A stretch of DNA of 45,016 bases from positions 1 to 45,016 of the IMG/VR virus record IMGVR_UViG_3300022542_000176, one strand, 5' to 3'. Of the stretch, positions 28,510 to 35,570 are shown one piece after another. Position 1 is the first letter of the stretch. Each line of letters starts with the position of its first letter. The position numbers were made by a program, and so were the translations under genes. This stretch comes from a virus. Below the pieces are notes generated by a model. The model ran no database searches and was not told the DNA's origin. It saw only the letters and a program-made list of their open reading frames with translations.

Positions 28510-28567
28510 TAACTCTCTTCCTTATAACAACATCTAATACCAACACACCATAGCAATAAAAACAACA

Positions 28568-28660
28568 ATGAGCAATACCGATAAACTGCCTAAATATAGT
28601 GGCGAGGCTAGAATTGGAAAAGGGGTTTATGTAAAGGAGGATAAATGCCAGGAAACATAA
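28568..28660 (+). CDS. Doubtful mini-ORF (30 aa)
   Basis: ATG 28568 to TAA 28658-28660: short, hydrophilic (MSNTDKLPKYSGEARIGKG), no ribosome site, overlaps the next gene. Low confidence. Confidence 0.2.
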   Translation: MSNTDKLPKYSGEARIGKGVYVKEDKCQET

Positions 28661-28902
28661 TATCAATAAACGATTGGGCTGATTTTTATGTAGGGGATAG
28701 TAAAATGTCTGGGCTTATCGCCTATTTAGATGAGCAAGGGCTACCAGAGAACGAGGCAGCCAAGGAACTTTTGCAAGAGGAGAAGGGGGAAATACCGATT
28801 GCTTCAATTATAATAACTCGAAAGCAGCTAGCTAAGCACGTTAGGAAGGTTCGCCCTGGAATTACTATACTAAGCGGTAAATTATCCCAGAACCCGAAAT
28901 AG
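28645..28902 (+). CDS. Hypothetical protein (85 aa)
   Basis: AAAGGAGGATAA precedes the ATG. Reads MPGNIISINDWADFYVGDSK, then LPENEAAKELLQEEKG and QLAKHVRKVRPGITILSGK. Mixed alpha/beta, no family recognised. Confidence 0.6.
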   Translation: MPGNIISINDWADFYVGDSKMSGLIAYLDEQGLPENEAAKELLQEEKGEIPIASIIITRKQLAKHVRKVRPGITILSGKLSQNPK

Positions 28903-28928
28903 TATTTATGTAAAGTAAGAGAGTATAA

Positions 28929-29048
28929 ATGGCTACAATCAGAGAGAGTAAAAGTTTAGAAGCACTCATAAAGTATCAGATAAAGACTATTAAACTCTTA
29001 AGGCAAAGAATTGCAGATTTAGAGGCTCGGTTAAATAAAAAGAAATAG
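28929..29048 (+). CDS. Coiled-coil mini-protein (39 aa)
   Basis: ATG 28929 to TAG 29046-29048; helical heptad-like IKYQIKTIKLLRQRIADLEARL with a basic tail (NKKK). Possibly a small assembly or regulatory peptide. Confidence 0.4.
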   Translation: MATIRESKSLEALIKYQIKTIKLLRQRIADLEARLNKKK

Positions 29049-29137
29049 GAGGGAATAGCTGCGGTGTAGGTGCATAGTTTGGGTGATAGGTGAAATAGCT
29101 GAAGCCCAATCAGGAGTTAGAGCGTAACTAGCCAGCC

Positions 29138-29158
29138 TTATACTCGGTTGAATAGGAG
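29138..29158 (+). repeat. Copy 2 of the TTATACTC + RGTTGAATAGGAG motif
   Basis: 20 of 21 bases match 28053-28073. Its 3' end abuts the 5' end of the tRNA gene, so it may be a promoter, processing or recombination signal. Confidence 0.7.
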
Positions 29159-29244
29159 GGTGAACGCCAGAGTTGGAGAGCTGGGGTAGACTGTAAATCT
29201 ACTGCTTCAGGGCTAAGTAGGTTCGAATCCTATCTCACCCACCA
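29158..29244 (+). tRNA. tRNA-Tyr (anticodon GTA)
   Basis: 87 nt with encoded CCA. Acceptor GGGTGAA with CTCACCC (A7/C66 mismatch), D stem CCAG/CTGG, anticodon stem GTAGA/TCTAC with loop CTGTAAA, a long class II variable arm (TGCTTCAGGGCTAA), T arm GTAGG/CCTAT around TTCGAAT, discriminator A then CCA. The long variable arm is typical of bacterial tRNA-Tyr. The mismatch at the base of the acceptor stem might lower its quality. Confidence 0.92.
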
Positions 29245-29280
29245 ATCTGCTTCCTTCTAACGAACAACCACAAGAGATAA

Positions 29281-29409
29281 ATGAACACACGCAATGGCAA
29301 TCCGCAATGTAAGCGCAAATGGATACACGCAGAAGGATACATAATTTGTGAGAAATGCGGGAGGGTAGAAGATAATGCACAAATCACACATAACAAGCAG
29401 CGAAGCTAA
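29281..29409 (+). CDS. Zinc-knuckle mini-protein (42 aa)
   Basis: ATG 29281, TAA 29407-29409. Contains CKRKW and CEKCGRVE; a small zinc-binding peptide similar in style to others here. Ribosome site weak (GAGATAA). Confidence 0.4.
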   Translation: MNTRNGNPQCKRKWIHAEGYIICEKCGRVEDNAQITHNKQRS

Positions 29410-29423
29410 ATCACGGGGATGGA

Positions 29424-29450
29424 GTCGAATCCCCTCACCTGCCATTCAGC
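29424..29450 (+). repeat. Left arm of a 27-bp imperfect inverted repeat resembling a tRNA 3' end
   Basis: GTCGAATCCC then CTCACCTGCCATTCAGC. Inverted copy at 30125-30151 matches 23 of 27; the inner 17 bp (29434-29450 with 30125-30141) match 16 of 17. The first part looks like the T-loop/acceptor end of a tRNA (TCGAATCC ... TGCCA). Confidence 0.7.
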
Positions 29451-29485
29451 GAGAAACTAAAAAACAGGAGGTTGGTAGTGCATAT

Positions 29486-29917
29486 ATGAGTACAAATTAT
29501 CTCAATGTAAGTGCAAGCGATTGTTGCGATAGCTCTAGTGATGTTACACTTGCTTACTCAACTGGAACTAATGCGTATTATCCCTATCAGACATGGGTTT
29601 CAGATTGGACTTACTGGAGCGATGACGACATCAAAAAACTAATAAACACAAGGGAGGTGACACAGATGAACCAACGAACTCTTTTTAAGGTTTATGTCGT
29701 AGACCCTAGAAAGAATGGCAAGGTTCTCTTAGACGGCTTTTTAGTTATAGCTGTTAATGAGAACCAGGCTATGCTCAAAGCGGGCGTAGCGGATATAGCC
29801 GATGCAGCGAGCTTAGACTTAGAGCAGGTTGATGTCTATGTTCAGACTATCGGCACATTTATTCGCCCTCGCAAAGAAACTCAAAGAGTCAAGATGGTGA
29901 AAGGAGAGGAGGATTGA
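29486..29917 (+). CDS. Hypothetical phage protein; alternative strong start at 29666
   Basis: The frame from ATG 29486 encodes 143 aa: an N-terminal Ser/Tyr/Trp-rich part (STNYLNVSASDCCDSSSDV, YPYQTWVSDWTYW) then MNQRTLFKVYVVDPRKNGK and LLDGFLVIAVNENQAMLKAG to EED. A perfect GGAGGTGA (29653-29660) sits 5 bases before ATG 29666, which would yield an 83-aa protein. Two products from one frame are possible. No known family. Confidence 0.6.
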   Translation: MSTNYLNVSASDCCDSSSDVTLAYSTGTNAYYPYQTWVSDWTYWSDDDIKKLINTREVTQMNQRTLFKVYVVDPRKNGKVLLDGFLVIAVNENQAMLKAGVADIADAASLDLEQVDVYVQTIGTFIRPRKETQRVKMVKGEED

Positions 29918-30117
29918 TGCAACTAGAAGTTACATCACATACTCTTCAGGGTAACAGCGACTTGCCACATTCTAGGCTAGAAAGAATTGCGATGACTCCC
30001 CTAGCAGAGAACTCACAAGAGATAGTTTTTCTACAATTTCTCAGGGAACAACCAGAACTTCTCGTTTTTACACTAGCTGATGTTGAAGGCGAGTGGCGAC
30101 TAAAGAAAACTAAATAA
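29917..30117 (+). CDS. Hypothetical small protein (66 aa)
   Basis: ATG 29917 follows GGAGAGGAGG; overlaps the previous stop by one base. Reads QLEVTSHTLQGNSDLPHSRL then EIVFLQFLREQPELLVFTLAD. No family recognised. Confidence 0.6.
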   Translation: MQLEVTSHTLQGNSDLPHSRLERIAMTPLAENSQEIVFLQFLREQPELLVFTLADVEGEWRLKKTK

Positions 30118-30124
30118 ATTCCTT

Positions 30125-30151
30125 GCTGAATGGCAGATGAGAGGATTTAAC
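30125..30151 (-). repeat. Right arm of the 27-bp inverted repeat
   Basis: Reverse-complement of this stretch reads GTTAAATCCT then CTCATCTGCCATTCAGC. Together with 29424-29450 it brackets the two ORFs at 29486-30117 (674 bp between the arms). Confidence 0.7.
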
Positions 30152-30198
30152 TTAAAAAGGAGGTTAAAGACCGCCTTTGCACATTTTAAGGAGGACTA

Positions 30199-30363
30199 AT
30201 GTTAGCAAAAGACCTCAAAGAGAAAGAACTAATAAGACCAAATGACTTTCATGTGATAGCATTTGACCCAGGAGATAGGAAGTATTGGTGGCATGTCCAT
30301 GACGGTGAAGAAGTTCCTGAGGATTGGGCATTAAAGCCATTTCCTAATCAATTTCCGAGATGA
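30199..30363 (+). CDS. Hypothetical protein (54 aa)
   Basis: AAGGAGGACTA precedes ATG 30199. Reads FHVIAFDPGDRKYWWHVHDG then EEVPEDWALKPFPNQFPR. Its TGA overlaps the large-terminase ATG (ATGA), implying translational coupling. No family recognised. Confidence 0.6.
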   Translation: MLAKDLKEKELIRPNDFHVIAFDPGDRKYWWHVHDGEEVPEDWALKPFPNQFPR

Positions 30364-31820
30364 TAGATACAAAAGAACTCCCAGTTATAGAACAAATCGG
30401 TCAAAAGATAGACATATTAGATCCACTCAAGTTCTTTGAGCATGTTAAGATACTGGATGCTACGTCTAATCAGGTTATCAAATATGAGATGTGGCCTCAC
30501 CTTGTGGAGTTCATTAAGGCGATTTTCGAGCATCCGCAGGTAATCGTCCTTAAAAGTAAACAGGTAGGGATTTCGTGGACTCTGGCAGCTTTAGCTTTAT
30601 GGTGGTGTTATAAGACAGGTGGGAATGTGGTTATGATTTCCAAAGGGGAAAATGAAGCTGTCGAATTGTTAAGAAAGGCGAAGTTCATCTATTCTCAACT
30701 GCCGAAATACCTTCAATTAGAGACATTGCAAGCTGGGGCAGAGCAAATATCATTTAAGAGTAAGCACTCTAGGATACATACATTACCTTCAACGGAATAT
30801 GCGGGTGTGGGAGAAACCGCCTCTTTAGTGATTTGGGATGAGAACGAGTTTCACCCTAACGATAAAGAGAATTGGGCACACCTGAAACCCACGATAGACG
30901 CTGGTGCACATGGGATTGTAGTCTCTACCGCTGACCCTACAACTATTGATTCGCATTTCAAGATTTTATGGCGAGAAGCCAAGGCAGGGAATAATAACTT
31001 TTATCCTATTTTCATCCCCTGGGATGCTGTTCCTAACAGAAACGAAGAGTGGCTAGAAAGAGTCAAAAGAGACTATTACCTAGAATGGCAGTTTAAGGCA
31101 GACTATCCTGAGACAGAAGAAGAGGCTCTAAGCCCGATTTCTGGTAGAGTAGTCTTTGACCCTGTGGTTTTGCAGAGGTTAGAGCGAGAAGCTCTTAAAG
31201 AAGAGGAAATTAGACAGGGAGTTATCCATATTTATCACCGTCCTCGGACAGGAATACAATATATAGCAGGTGTTGATATGGCAGAGGGGCGTGGTGGAGA
31301 CCATTCGGTGACATGGATAGAGGGAAGAGACGGGTTAAGTAGGGAGTTGGTTGCCGTTATCCACTCAAATCATATCTTACCCGATACATTCTCGTATATG
31401 AGCTACGAACTCTTAAAAGAATACTATAGTCCGAGGGTTATCGGTGGTGCTGACCCCTTTGGGATTATGTTCTTCAATGTTTTGCTATCTTTTGGCTACG
31501 ATAGAGGCAAAATCTACTGTTCTGACAAGAAACGGGAGAAATTAGGCTATATAGAGAGCGGGAACACAAGAGAAAAAGACCTTTTGGAGCTAGAAAAGGC
31601 TATAAGAGATGGATTAAAAATCCACTATAGACCTGCGATTAAGGAATTGTTTGCTTTCCAGTGGAAAGAGGGCAAATCTGGCAAAGCAAGAGCAGAAGTA
31701 GCTGAAGGCTCACACGATGACTTAGTAATGGCTGCGTGTAAGGCTAATTTTGGGTTTACACAATATAAATCAAGTTCTCAGAAGATAACAGTCTCATACC
31801 CTCGGAGTTGGAGAGGCTGA
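30360..31820 (+). CDS. terL: Terminase large subunit
   Basis: 486 aa. ATPase part: Walker A variant LKSKQVGISWT (~63-73), coupling region LPSTEYAGVGETAS, Walker B LVIWDENEF (~153-161), and TADPTTIDSHF near 194. Nuclease part: GVDMAEGRGGDHS (~303-315), then GADPFGIMFF and SHDDLVMAA (~450). This is the motor-nuclease that packages DNA into the prohead through the portal. Size is normal. Confidence 0.95.
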   Translation: MIDTKELPVIEQIGQKIDILDPLKFFEHVKILDATSNQVIKYEMWPHLVEFIKAIFEHPQVIVLKSKQVGISWTLAALALWWCYKTGGNVVMISKGENEAVELLRKAKFIYSQLPKYLQLETLQAGAEQISFKSKHSRIHTLPSTEYAGVGETASLVIWDENEFHPNDKENWAHLKPTIDAGAHGIVVSTADPTTIDSHFKILWREAKAGNNNFYPIFIPWDAVPNRNEEWLERVKRDYYLEWQFKADYPETEEEALSPISGRVVFDPVVLQRLEREALKEEEIRQGVIHIYHRPRTGIQYIAGVDMAEGRGGDHSVTWIEGRDGLSRELVAVIHSNHILPDTFSYMSYELLKEYYSPRVIGGADPFGIMFFNVLLSFGYDRGKIYCSDKKREKLGYIESGNTREKDLLELEKAIRDGLKIHYRPAIKELFAFQWKEGKSGKARAEVAEGSHDDLVMAACKANFGFTQYKSSSQKITVSYPRSWRG

Positions 31821-31821
31821 T

Positions 31822-32262
31822 ATGTCAAGACCGAGAATTTATACTCCAGAAGAGATGGTATTAAGGAATAGGACTAAAGTGAAACGATGGCGAGAACGGA
31901 ATCATGACAAGAATTGGGAAAGTAGCCTTAGGTGGCGTAGGGAAAATCCAGAACGATGGAAAGCTATCAAGCGTAAAAGTGGGCATAAGCGGAATGTGGA
32001 ACTTCGCAGGAAGGTAATTGCCTTATTTGGCGGTAAATGTGCTCATTGTGGTTATGATAAAGACCCAAGGGCTTTTCAAATTGATCATATAAATGGTGGG
32101 GGTTGGGCAGAAAGGAAGATTTATATAACAGGGATTAAACTCGCAAAGCACGTATTGGAAGTAAATGGTGAGGGCTATCAGTTATTGTGTGCTAATTGCA
32201 ACCAAATTAAACGATTTGAGAACAAGGAAGATTTCACATATAAAAGTGAACCGTGTGTTTAG
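31822..32262 (+). CDS. HNH endonuclease between terminase and portal
   Basis: 146 aa; Arg/Trp-rich N-terminus (RTKVKRWRERNHDKNWESSL) then an HNH-type core with CAHCGYDKDP, FQIDHINGGG and YQLLCANCNQIKR (CxxC ... DH ... CxxC). HNH genes adjacent to terL are common in tailed phages and may support packaging or act as homing enzymes. Starts 1 base after the terL stop. Confidence 0.85.
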   Translation: MSRPRIYTPEEMVLRNRTKVKRWRERNHDKNWESSLRWRRENPERWKAIKRKSGHKRNVELRRKVIALFGGKCAHCGYDKDPRAFQIDHINGGGWAERKIYITGIKLAKHVLEVNGEGYQLLCANCNQIKRFENKEDFTYKSEPCV

Positions 32263-32270
32263 GGGCTGAA

Positions 32271-32384
32271 ATGACAAAGGGGCAATCGCAAAGGAAATGG
32301 CATTATAGTTGGAAGTATCGGAAAGGATTATTTAATAAATCAGGTAAGGATAGAAGATTAGACTTCCAAAGGAATAAAGCATGA
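32271..32384 (+). CDS. Basic mini-protein (37 aa)
   Basis: ATG 32271, ATGA overlap with the portal start. Very basic (KGQSQRKWHYSWKYRKGLF). Could bind DNA; no family. Confidence 0.5.
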   Translation: MTKGQSQRKWHYSWKYRKGLFNKSGKDRRLDFQRNKA

Positions 32385-34021
32385 GAGATATTGAAGCTAT
32401 TAACGACAAAGTAGAAAAACGGAAAACACAATTACAAGCATTATTCACTAAAGACAGAGAAAATTATGACTTGTGGGCTGGTAAAGAACATAAATTTGAC
32501 GACCACCCAATGTCTGTAAATATTACGGGAACAGAGATGACCTCTCTGGGACGTAGAACACAAGCGTCATTAACTCGTTCCCGATTAGATGTTCATGTTT
32601 TGACTCCCAAGCCATTGGAAAATCCTGATGCGGTTAAAACTGCCAATCAGGAAGAACGGATGTACTACCACGGGTTTAATATGGCGGATGAGCGATTATC
32701 TATGCTTGGAGAGGCTAAATTACTACCTGCTACTTCGTGGCAAGCGATAGTCCCAGGTAGAACCGCTGTTAGGGTATTGGTTTATAAGGATGAGGATGAA
32801 GTCATTTGGGATTACTTACCATTAAACCCTACATTCTTGACCTTCAGTTTTGACAGTAAAGGATTAGCGTGGGCGTGTTATGAAACCTTCCGTAGCCCTG
32901 ATAGTATAAAAGCTGAATACGGAAAGGAAGTTACGGAAGATACACAAGGGAAAGGTGTTTCTGTCTCTGACTATTGGGATAGAAAAGACAATGTTACCTA
33001 TCTCGCCAAAGAAAAGGAAACCCTTAAAACACGAAAGAACAAATCTGGCGAAGTTCCTATAATAATTCAGCCTGTAGCTGGTGGTCCGAAAGCCATTGAC
33101 AGCGAAGGCATACAAGTAACCGCATGGGGACAAAGTATCTATGACCATGTGAAGATACCTTTCAGGAATCTTAATATGATGAGGTCAATCGCTGCTACTC
33201 ACGCACACCTTCTAGCGAAGAACCCAATGGAAGTCATACGTCGGAGTGGTTCAGATGAAACGATAGAGGAACAAAATATAGACCGCTACCCAGGGGCACT
33301 TCTTAAACACACAGATGAGTTAGAGTTAAAGCCTCTGGAAGTAAAGGACATCCCAGCAAGTCTTATGGCTATGATGGGAGATATATCAACGGGTATAGAA
33401 AGAGCTACTTATGCCGATCTAAATCCAGACAAGCCTGCACATTCGGGGACTGCTCTTAGAATATTAGGACAAGACAAGCGGGATGTTCTTAATCCTAGAG
33501 TCGAAGCGTTGAACACTATGTATACTCGGATTTGCCGAATGGCTAAGAAGCAGATTTTAGTTCAAGGTTTGACTATTCCTGTAAAAACTGTAGTCAATGG
33601 TGCATACGAAGTTTATGAAATGACACCCGAATTTCTCGGTAATGACTTTTATATAGGTGCTGAATTAGTAAGTCAGGATGTTTATGACGAAGTGGAAGCC
33701 TTACAGACAGCACAGATGAAACTACAACTAGGACTAGCAAGCCGTGAAGATGTTATGGAAGAGGATTTAAGCATACAGGATGTTCCTGCTCGGATGTTCA
33801 AGATAGAGTGGGAAAGGATTAAAGATGCAATTCCTGAATTTAGATTGAAGGAAATGATTAAGGTTCTTGAGGAAGATATGAAATTACCAGAAGAAGCGGG
33901 TATGCTAAAAAAGAAATTGGCTATGCTGGAATTACAGGAACAACAGGCATTGATGGGGGGTAGCCCAATGGGAGGAGAAGCACCTGAAAGCCCAGGCGTA
34001 GTGCCAGGGGCGCCAAGATGA
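32381..34021 (+). CDS. Portal protein (podovirus/P22-like)
   Basis: 546 aa. Has the N-terminal helix DIEAINDKVEKRKTQLQAL, the middle FRNLNMMRSIAATHAHLLAK then PMEVIRRS, the clip-like region and C-terminal helices (FRLKEMIKVLEEDMKLPEEAG) with an Ala/Gly/Pro-rich tail. It follows terL, as expected for the DNA entry portal. Length is in the range of P22-type portals. Overlaps the next gene by 4 bases. Confidence 0.85.
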   Translation: MRDIEAINDKVEKRKTQLQALFTKDRENYDLWAGKEHKFDDHPMSVNITGTEMTSLGRRTQASLTRSRLDVHVLTPKPLENPDAVKTANQEERMYYHGFNMADERLSMLGEAKLLPATSWQAIVPGRTAVRVLVYKDEDEVIWDYLPLNPTFLTFSFDSKGLAWACYETFRSPDSIKAEYGKEVTEDTQGKGVSVSDYWDRKDNVTYLAKEKETLKTRKNKSGEVPIIIQPVAGGPKAIDSEGIQVTAWGQSIYDHVKIPFRNLNMMRSIAATHAHLLAKNPMEVIRRSGSDETIEEQNIDRYPGALLKHTDELELKPLEVKDIPASLMAMMGDISTGIERATYADLNPDKPAHSGTALRILGQDKRDVLNPRVEALNTMYTRICRMAKKQILVQGLTIPVKTVVNGAYEVYEMTPEFLGNDFYIGAELVSQDVYDEVEALQTAQMKLQLGLASREDVMEEDLSIQDVPARMFKIEWERIKDAIPEFRLKEMIKVLEEDMKLPEEAGMLKKKLAMLELQEQQALMGGSPMGGEAPESPGVVPGAPR

Positions 34022-34275
34022 ACAATTCCATTCAGGATATGAGAGATAGATTAACAAAGAGGTTTAGTGGTGTTGCCAAACCTATTGAGGGAGTGAAGAT
34101 AACTCAATTTAGGCCAACAGCTAATAACGCACCAAGATTACCACAATCTACTATTCCTAGCCCTAAAGTGCGATATGATAAAGTAGGGCGACCTGCAAAG
34201 GCAGAAGGTAGACTTCCTGAGAACATTCCTTTAGAGAGAAAGAAACCCAGAGATATTTGGGGAGGATGGTTATGA
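34018..34275 (+). CDS. Hypothetical protein ending in IWGGWL (85 aa)
   Basis: ATGA start overlapping the portal. Pro/Arg-rich (APRLPQSTIPSPKVRYDKVGR, LPENIPLERKKPRD) and ends IWGGWL, a hydrophobic tag shared in style with the large protein at 35571 (IWSKYL, MWSGYL, IWSKYR). Probable virion assembly peptide. Confidence 0.6.
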   Translation: MNNSIQDMRDRLTKRFSGVAKPIEGVKITQFRPTANNAPRLPQSTIPSPKVRYDKVGRPAKAEGRLPENIPLERKKPRDIWGGWL

Positions 34276-35570
34276 AAACATATAGAGCTAAAGACCCTAG
34301 TGGAGAATATATATATCTTCAGGCTGAAACATTAACTAAAGCTAAAGAAGCCTATAAAGCAAGATATGGCAAATATCCTCTTAGCATAGGTAAATATATC
34401 ACTCCGCCAGGGGAAGTTACGCCATCTCCTACTGCTCCTCCAACTACTCCAACTACGACAACTCCCACGCCTACTCCTACACCCACTCCAACGCCGACAC
34501 CTACGCCAACTCCCACGCCTACCCCAACGCCAATAACCCCAACGCTACCTATCACTGGCGGGACATTTAGCTATGAGGCGTTACAATATGGATTAGCGGA
34601 TTGTCAAAGATGGGGTAGCTGTCAAGGAATGACAGTTGAAGAGTACGCTAAGTCTATTGGTGCCACCATAGAAAAGGGTACTGAGCCACAGCAAGGGGAA
34701 TTTAATGACTATATGGCTGCACTCCAAAGTGGATTATACCCGAATCTTCCCAAAATTACAGATATAGACGAATACTGGCGACTCAGAAACCAAATTGTTG
34801 CCAATGAGGAATATTACTTTAGCACAATCAAAGCCTCTTTGGAGCAATGGGCTGAGTATGAACGATTTAAGTCTTTTGCTTCAAAATATGGAGACTTGAA
34901 TGACTATTCTCCTGCAAATTTCGCTGATTATATTAACAATTATGATCAGGCAATAGCACAATTAGATGCATGGGTAACAGAAGCTGGCCCAGAAGCCGCA
35001 GGTTTCACTGACCAACAAATAAGAGAATTTAACGCTTACAAGCAATATTATTACCAATATGGTAAACCTGGTGAGTGGATGCCAGTAGATGTTGGTGATT
35101 TCATTGCAAACTATGATACAGCCCAACAACAATTATCTGTCTGGCAAAAGGAAGCTGGACAAGTTGAACAATATGAAGTAGACCCTGCAGAAGCAGCTAG
35201 AAGGAGAGAGGAATCATATAGAGAAAGTCGGGTTGCAGCACAAGAACGTTATCGGGAAACTCCTAGTTATCCTGAGCCTTTTGCTAGGTGGATAGGGAGA
35301 CAAGGAGATGTGTCACAGGCTCTAAAGGGATATATAGAAAGCCAATATCCTACTTTAAGAACAGAATATCAGGCTGGATTACCACCATTAACAGGCTATC
35401 CCACACCAGAGGCAGCAAGGGCAGAAAAAGCTAGAAGAGAAAGAGGTTTTGAGGCGTGGCTACCAGAAAAACGCCCTGAAGTTAGAGAAGAATATTATAT
35501 GCAAAGACCAGCCGAAAGAGGCGAAAGGTTGTGGATGCAACAGCCAACTTTAAGAGCGGTGAATTGGTAA
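34272..35570 (+). CDS. Structural protein with a long Pro-Thr linker (432 aa)
   Basis: Start at ATG 34272 because GGAGG (34261-34265) precedes it by 6 bases. Residues about 1-45 are a small folded start (YRAKDPSGEYIYLQAETLTK), residues about 46-95 are a (PT)n low-complexity linker (nucleotides roughly 34415-34545), then a helical region with repeated 'Y-x-Q-A/W-x-x-E' segments and a basic C-terminus (AARRREESYRESRVAAQERY). Rigid PT linkers occur in surface-attached virion proteins. Exact role unknown. Confidence 0.6.
   Translation: MKTYRAKDPSGEYIYLQAETLTKAKEAYKARYGKYPLSIGKYITPPGEVTPSPTAPPTTPTTTTPTPTPTPTPTPTPTPTPTPTPTPITPTLPITGGTFSYEALQYGLADCQRWGSCQGMTVEEYAKSIGATIEKGTEPQQGEFNDYMAALQSGLYPNLPKITDIDEYWRLRNQIVANEEYYFSTIKASLEQWAEYERFKSFASKYGDLNDYSPANFADYINNYDQAIAQLDAWVTEAGPEAAGFTDQQIREFNAYKQYYYQYGKPGEWMPVDVGDFIANYDTAQQQLSVWQKEAGQVEQYEVDPAEAARRREESYRESRVAAQERYRETPSYPEPFARWIGRQGDVSQALKGYIESQYPTLRTEYQAGLPPLTGYPTPEAARAEKARRERGFEAWLPEKRPEVREEYYMQRPAERGERLWMQQPTLRAVNW

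Noticed and set aside
29410-29450. A second complete tRNA or tmRNA
   Set aside because: Only a tRNA 3'-end-like stretch is present; no anticodon arm, D arm or 5' acceptor strand can be built.
34352-34555. Minus-strand Val-Gly-repeat ORF
   Set aside because: Antisense of the Pro-Thr linker; low-complexity artefact, not a CRISPR array either.
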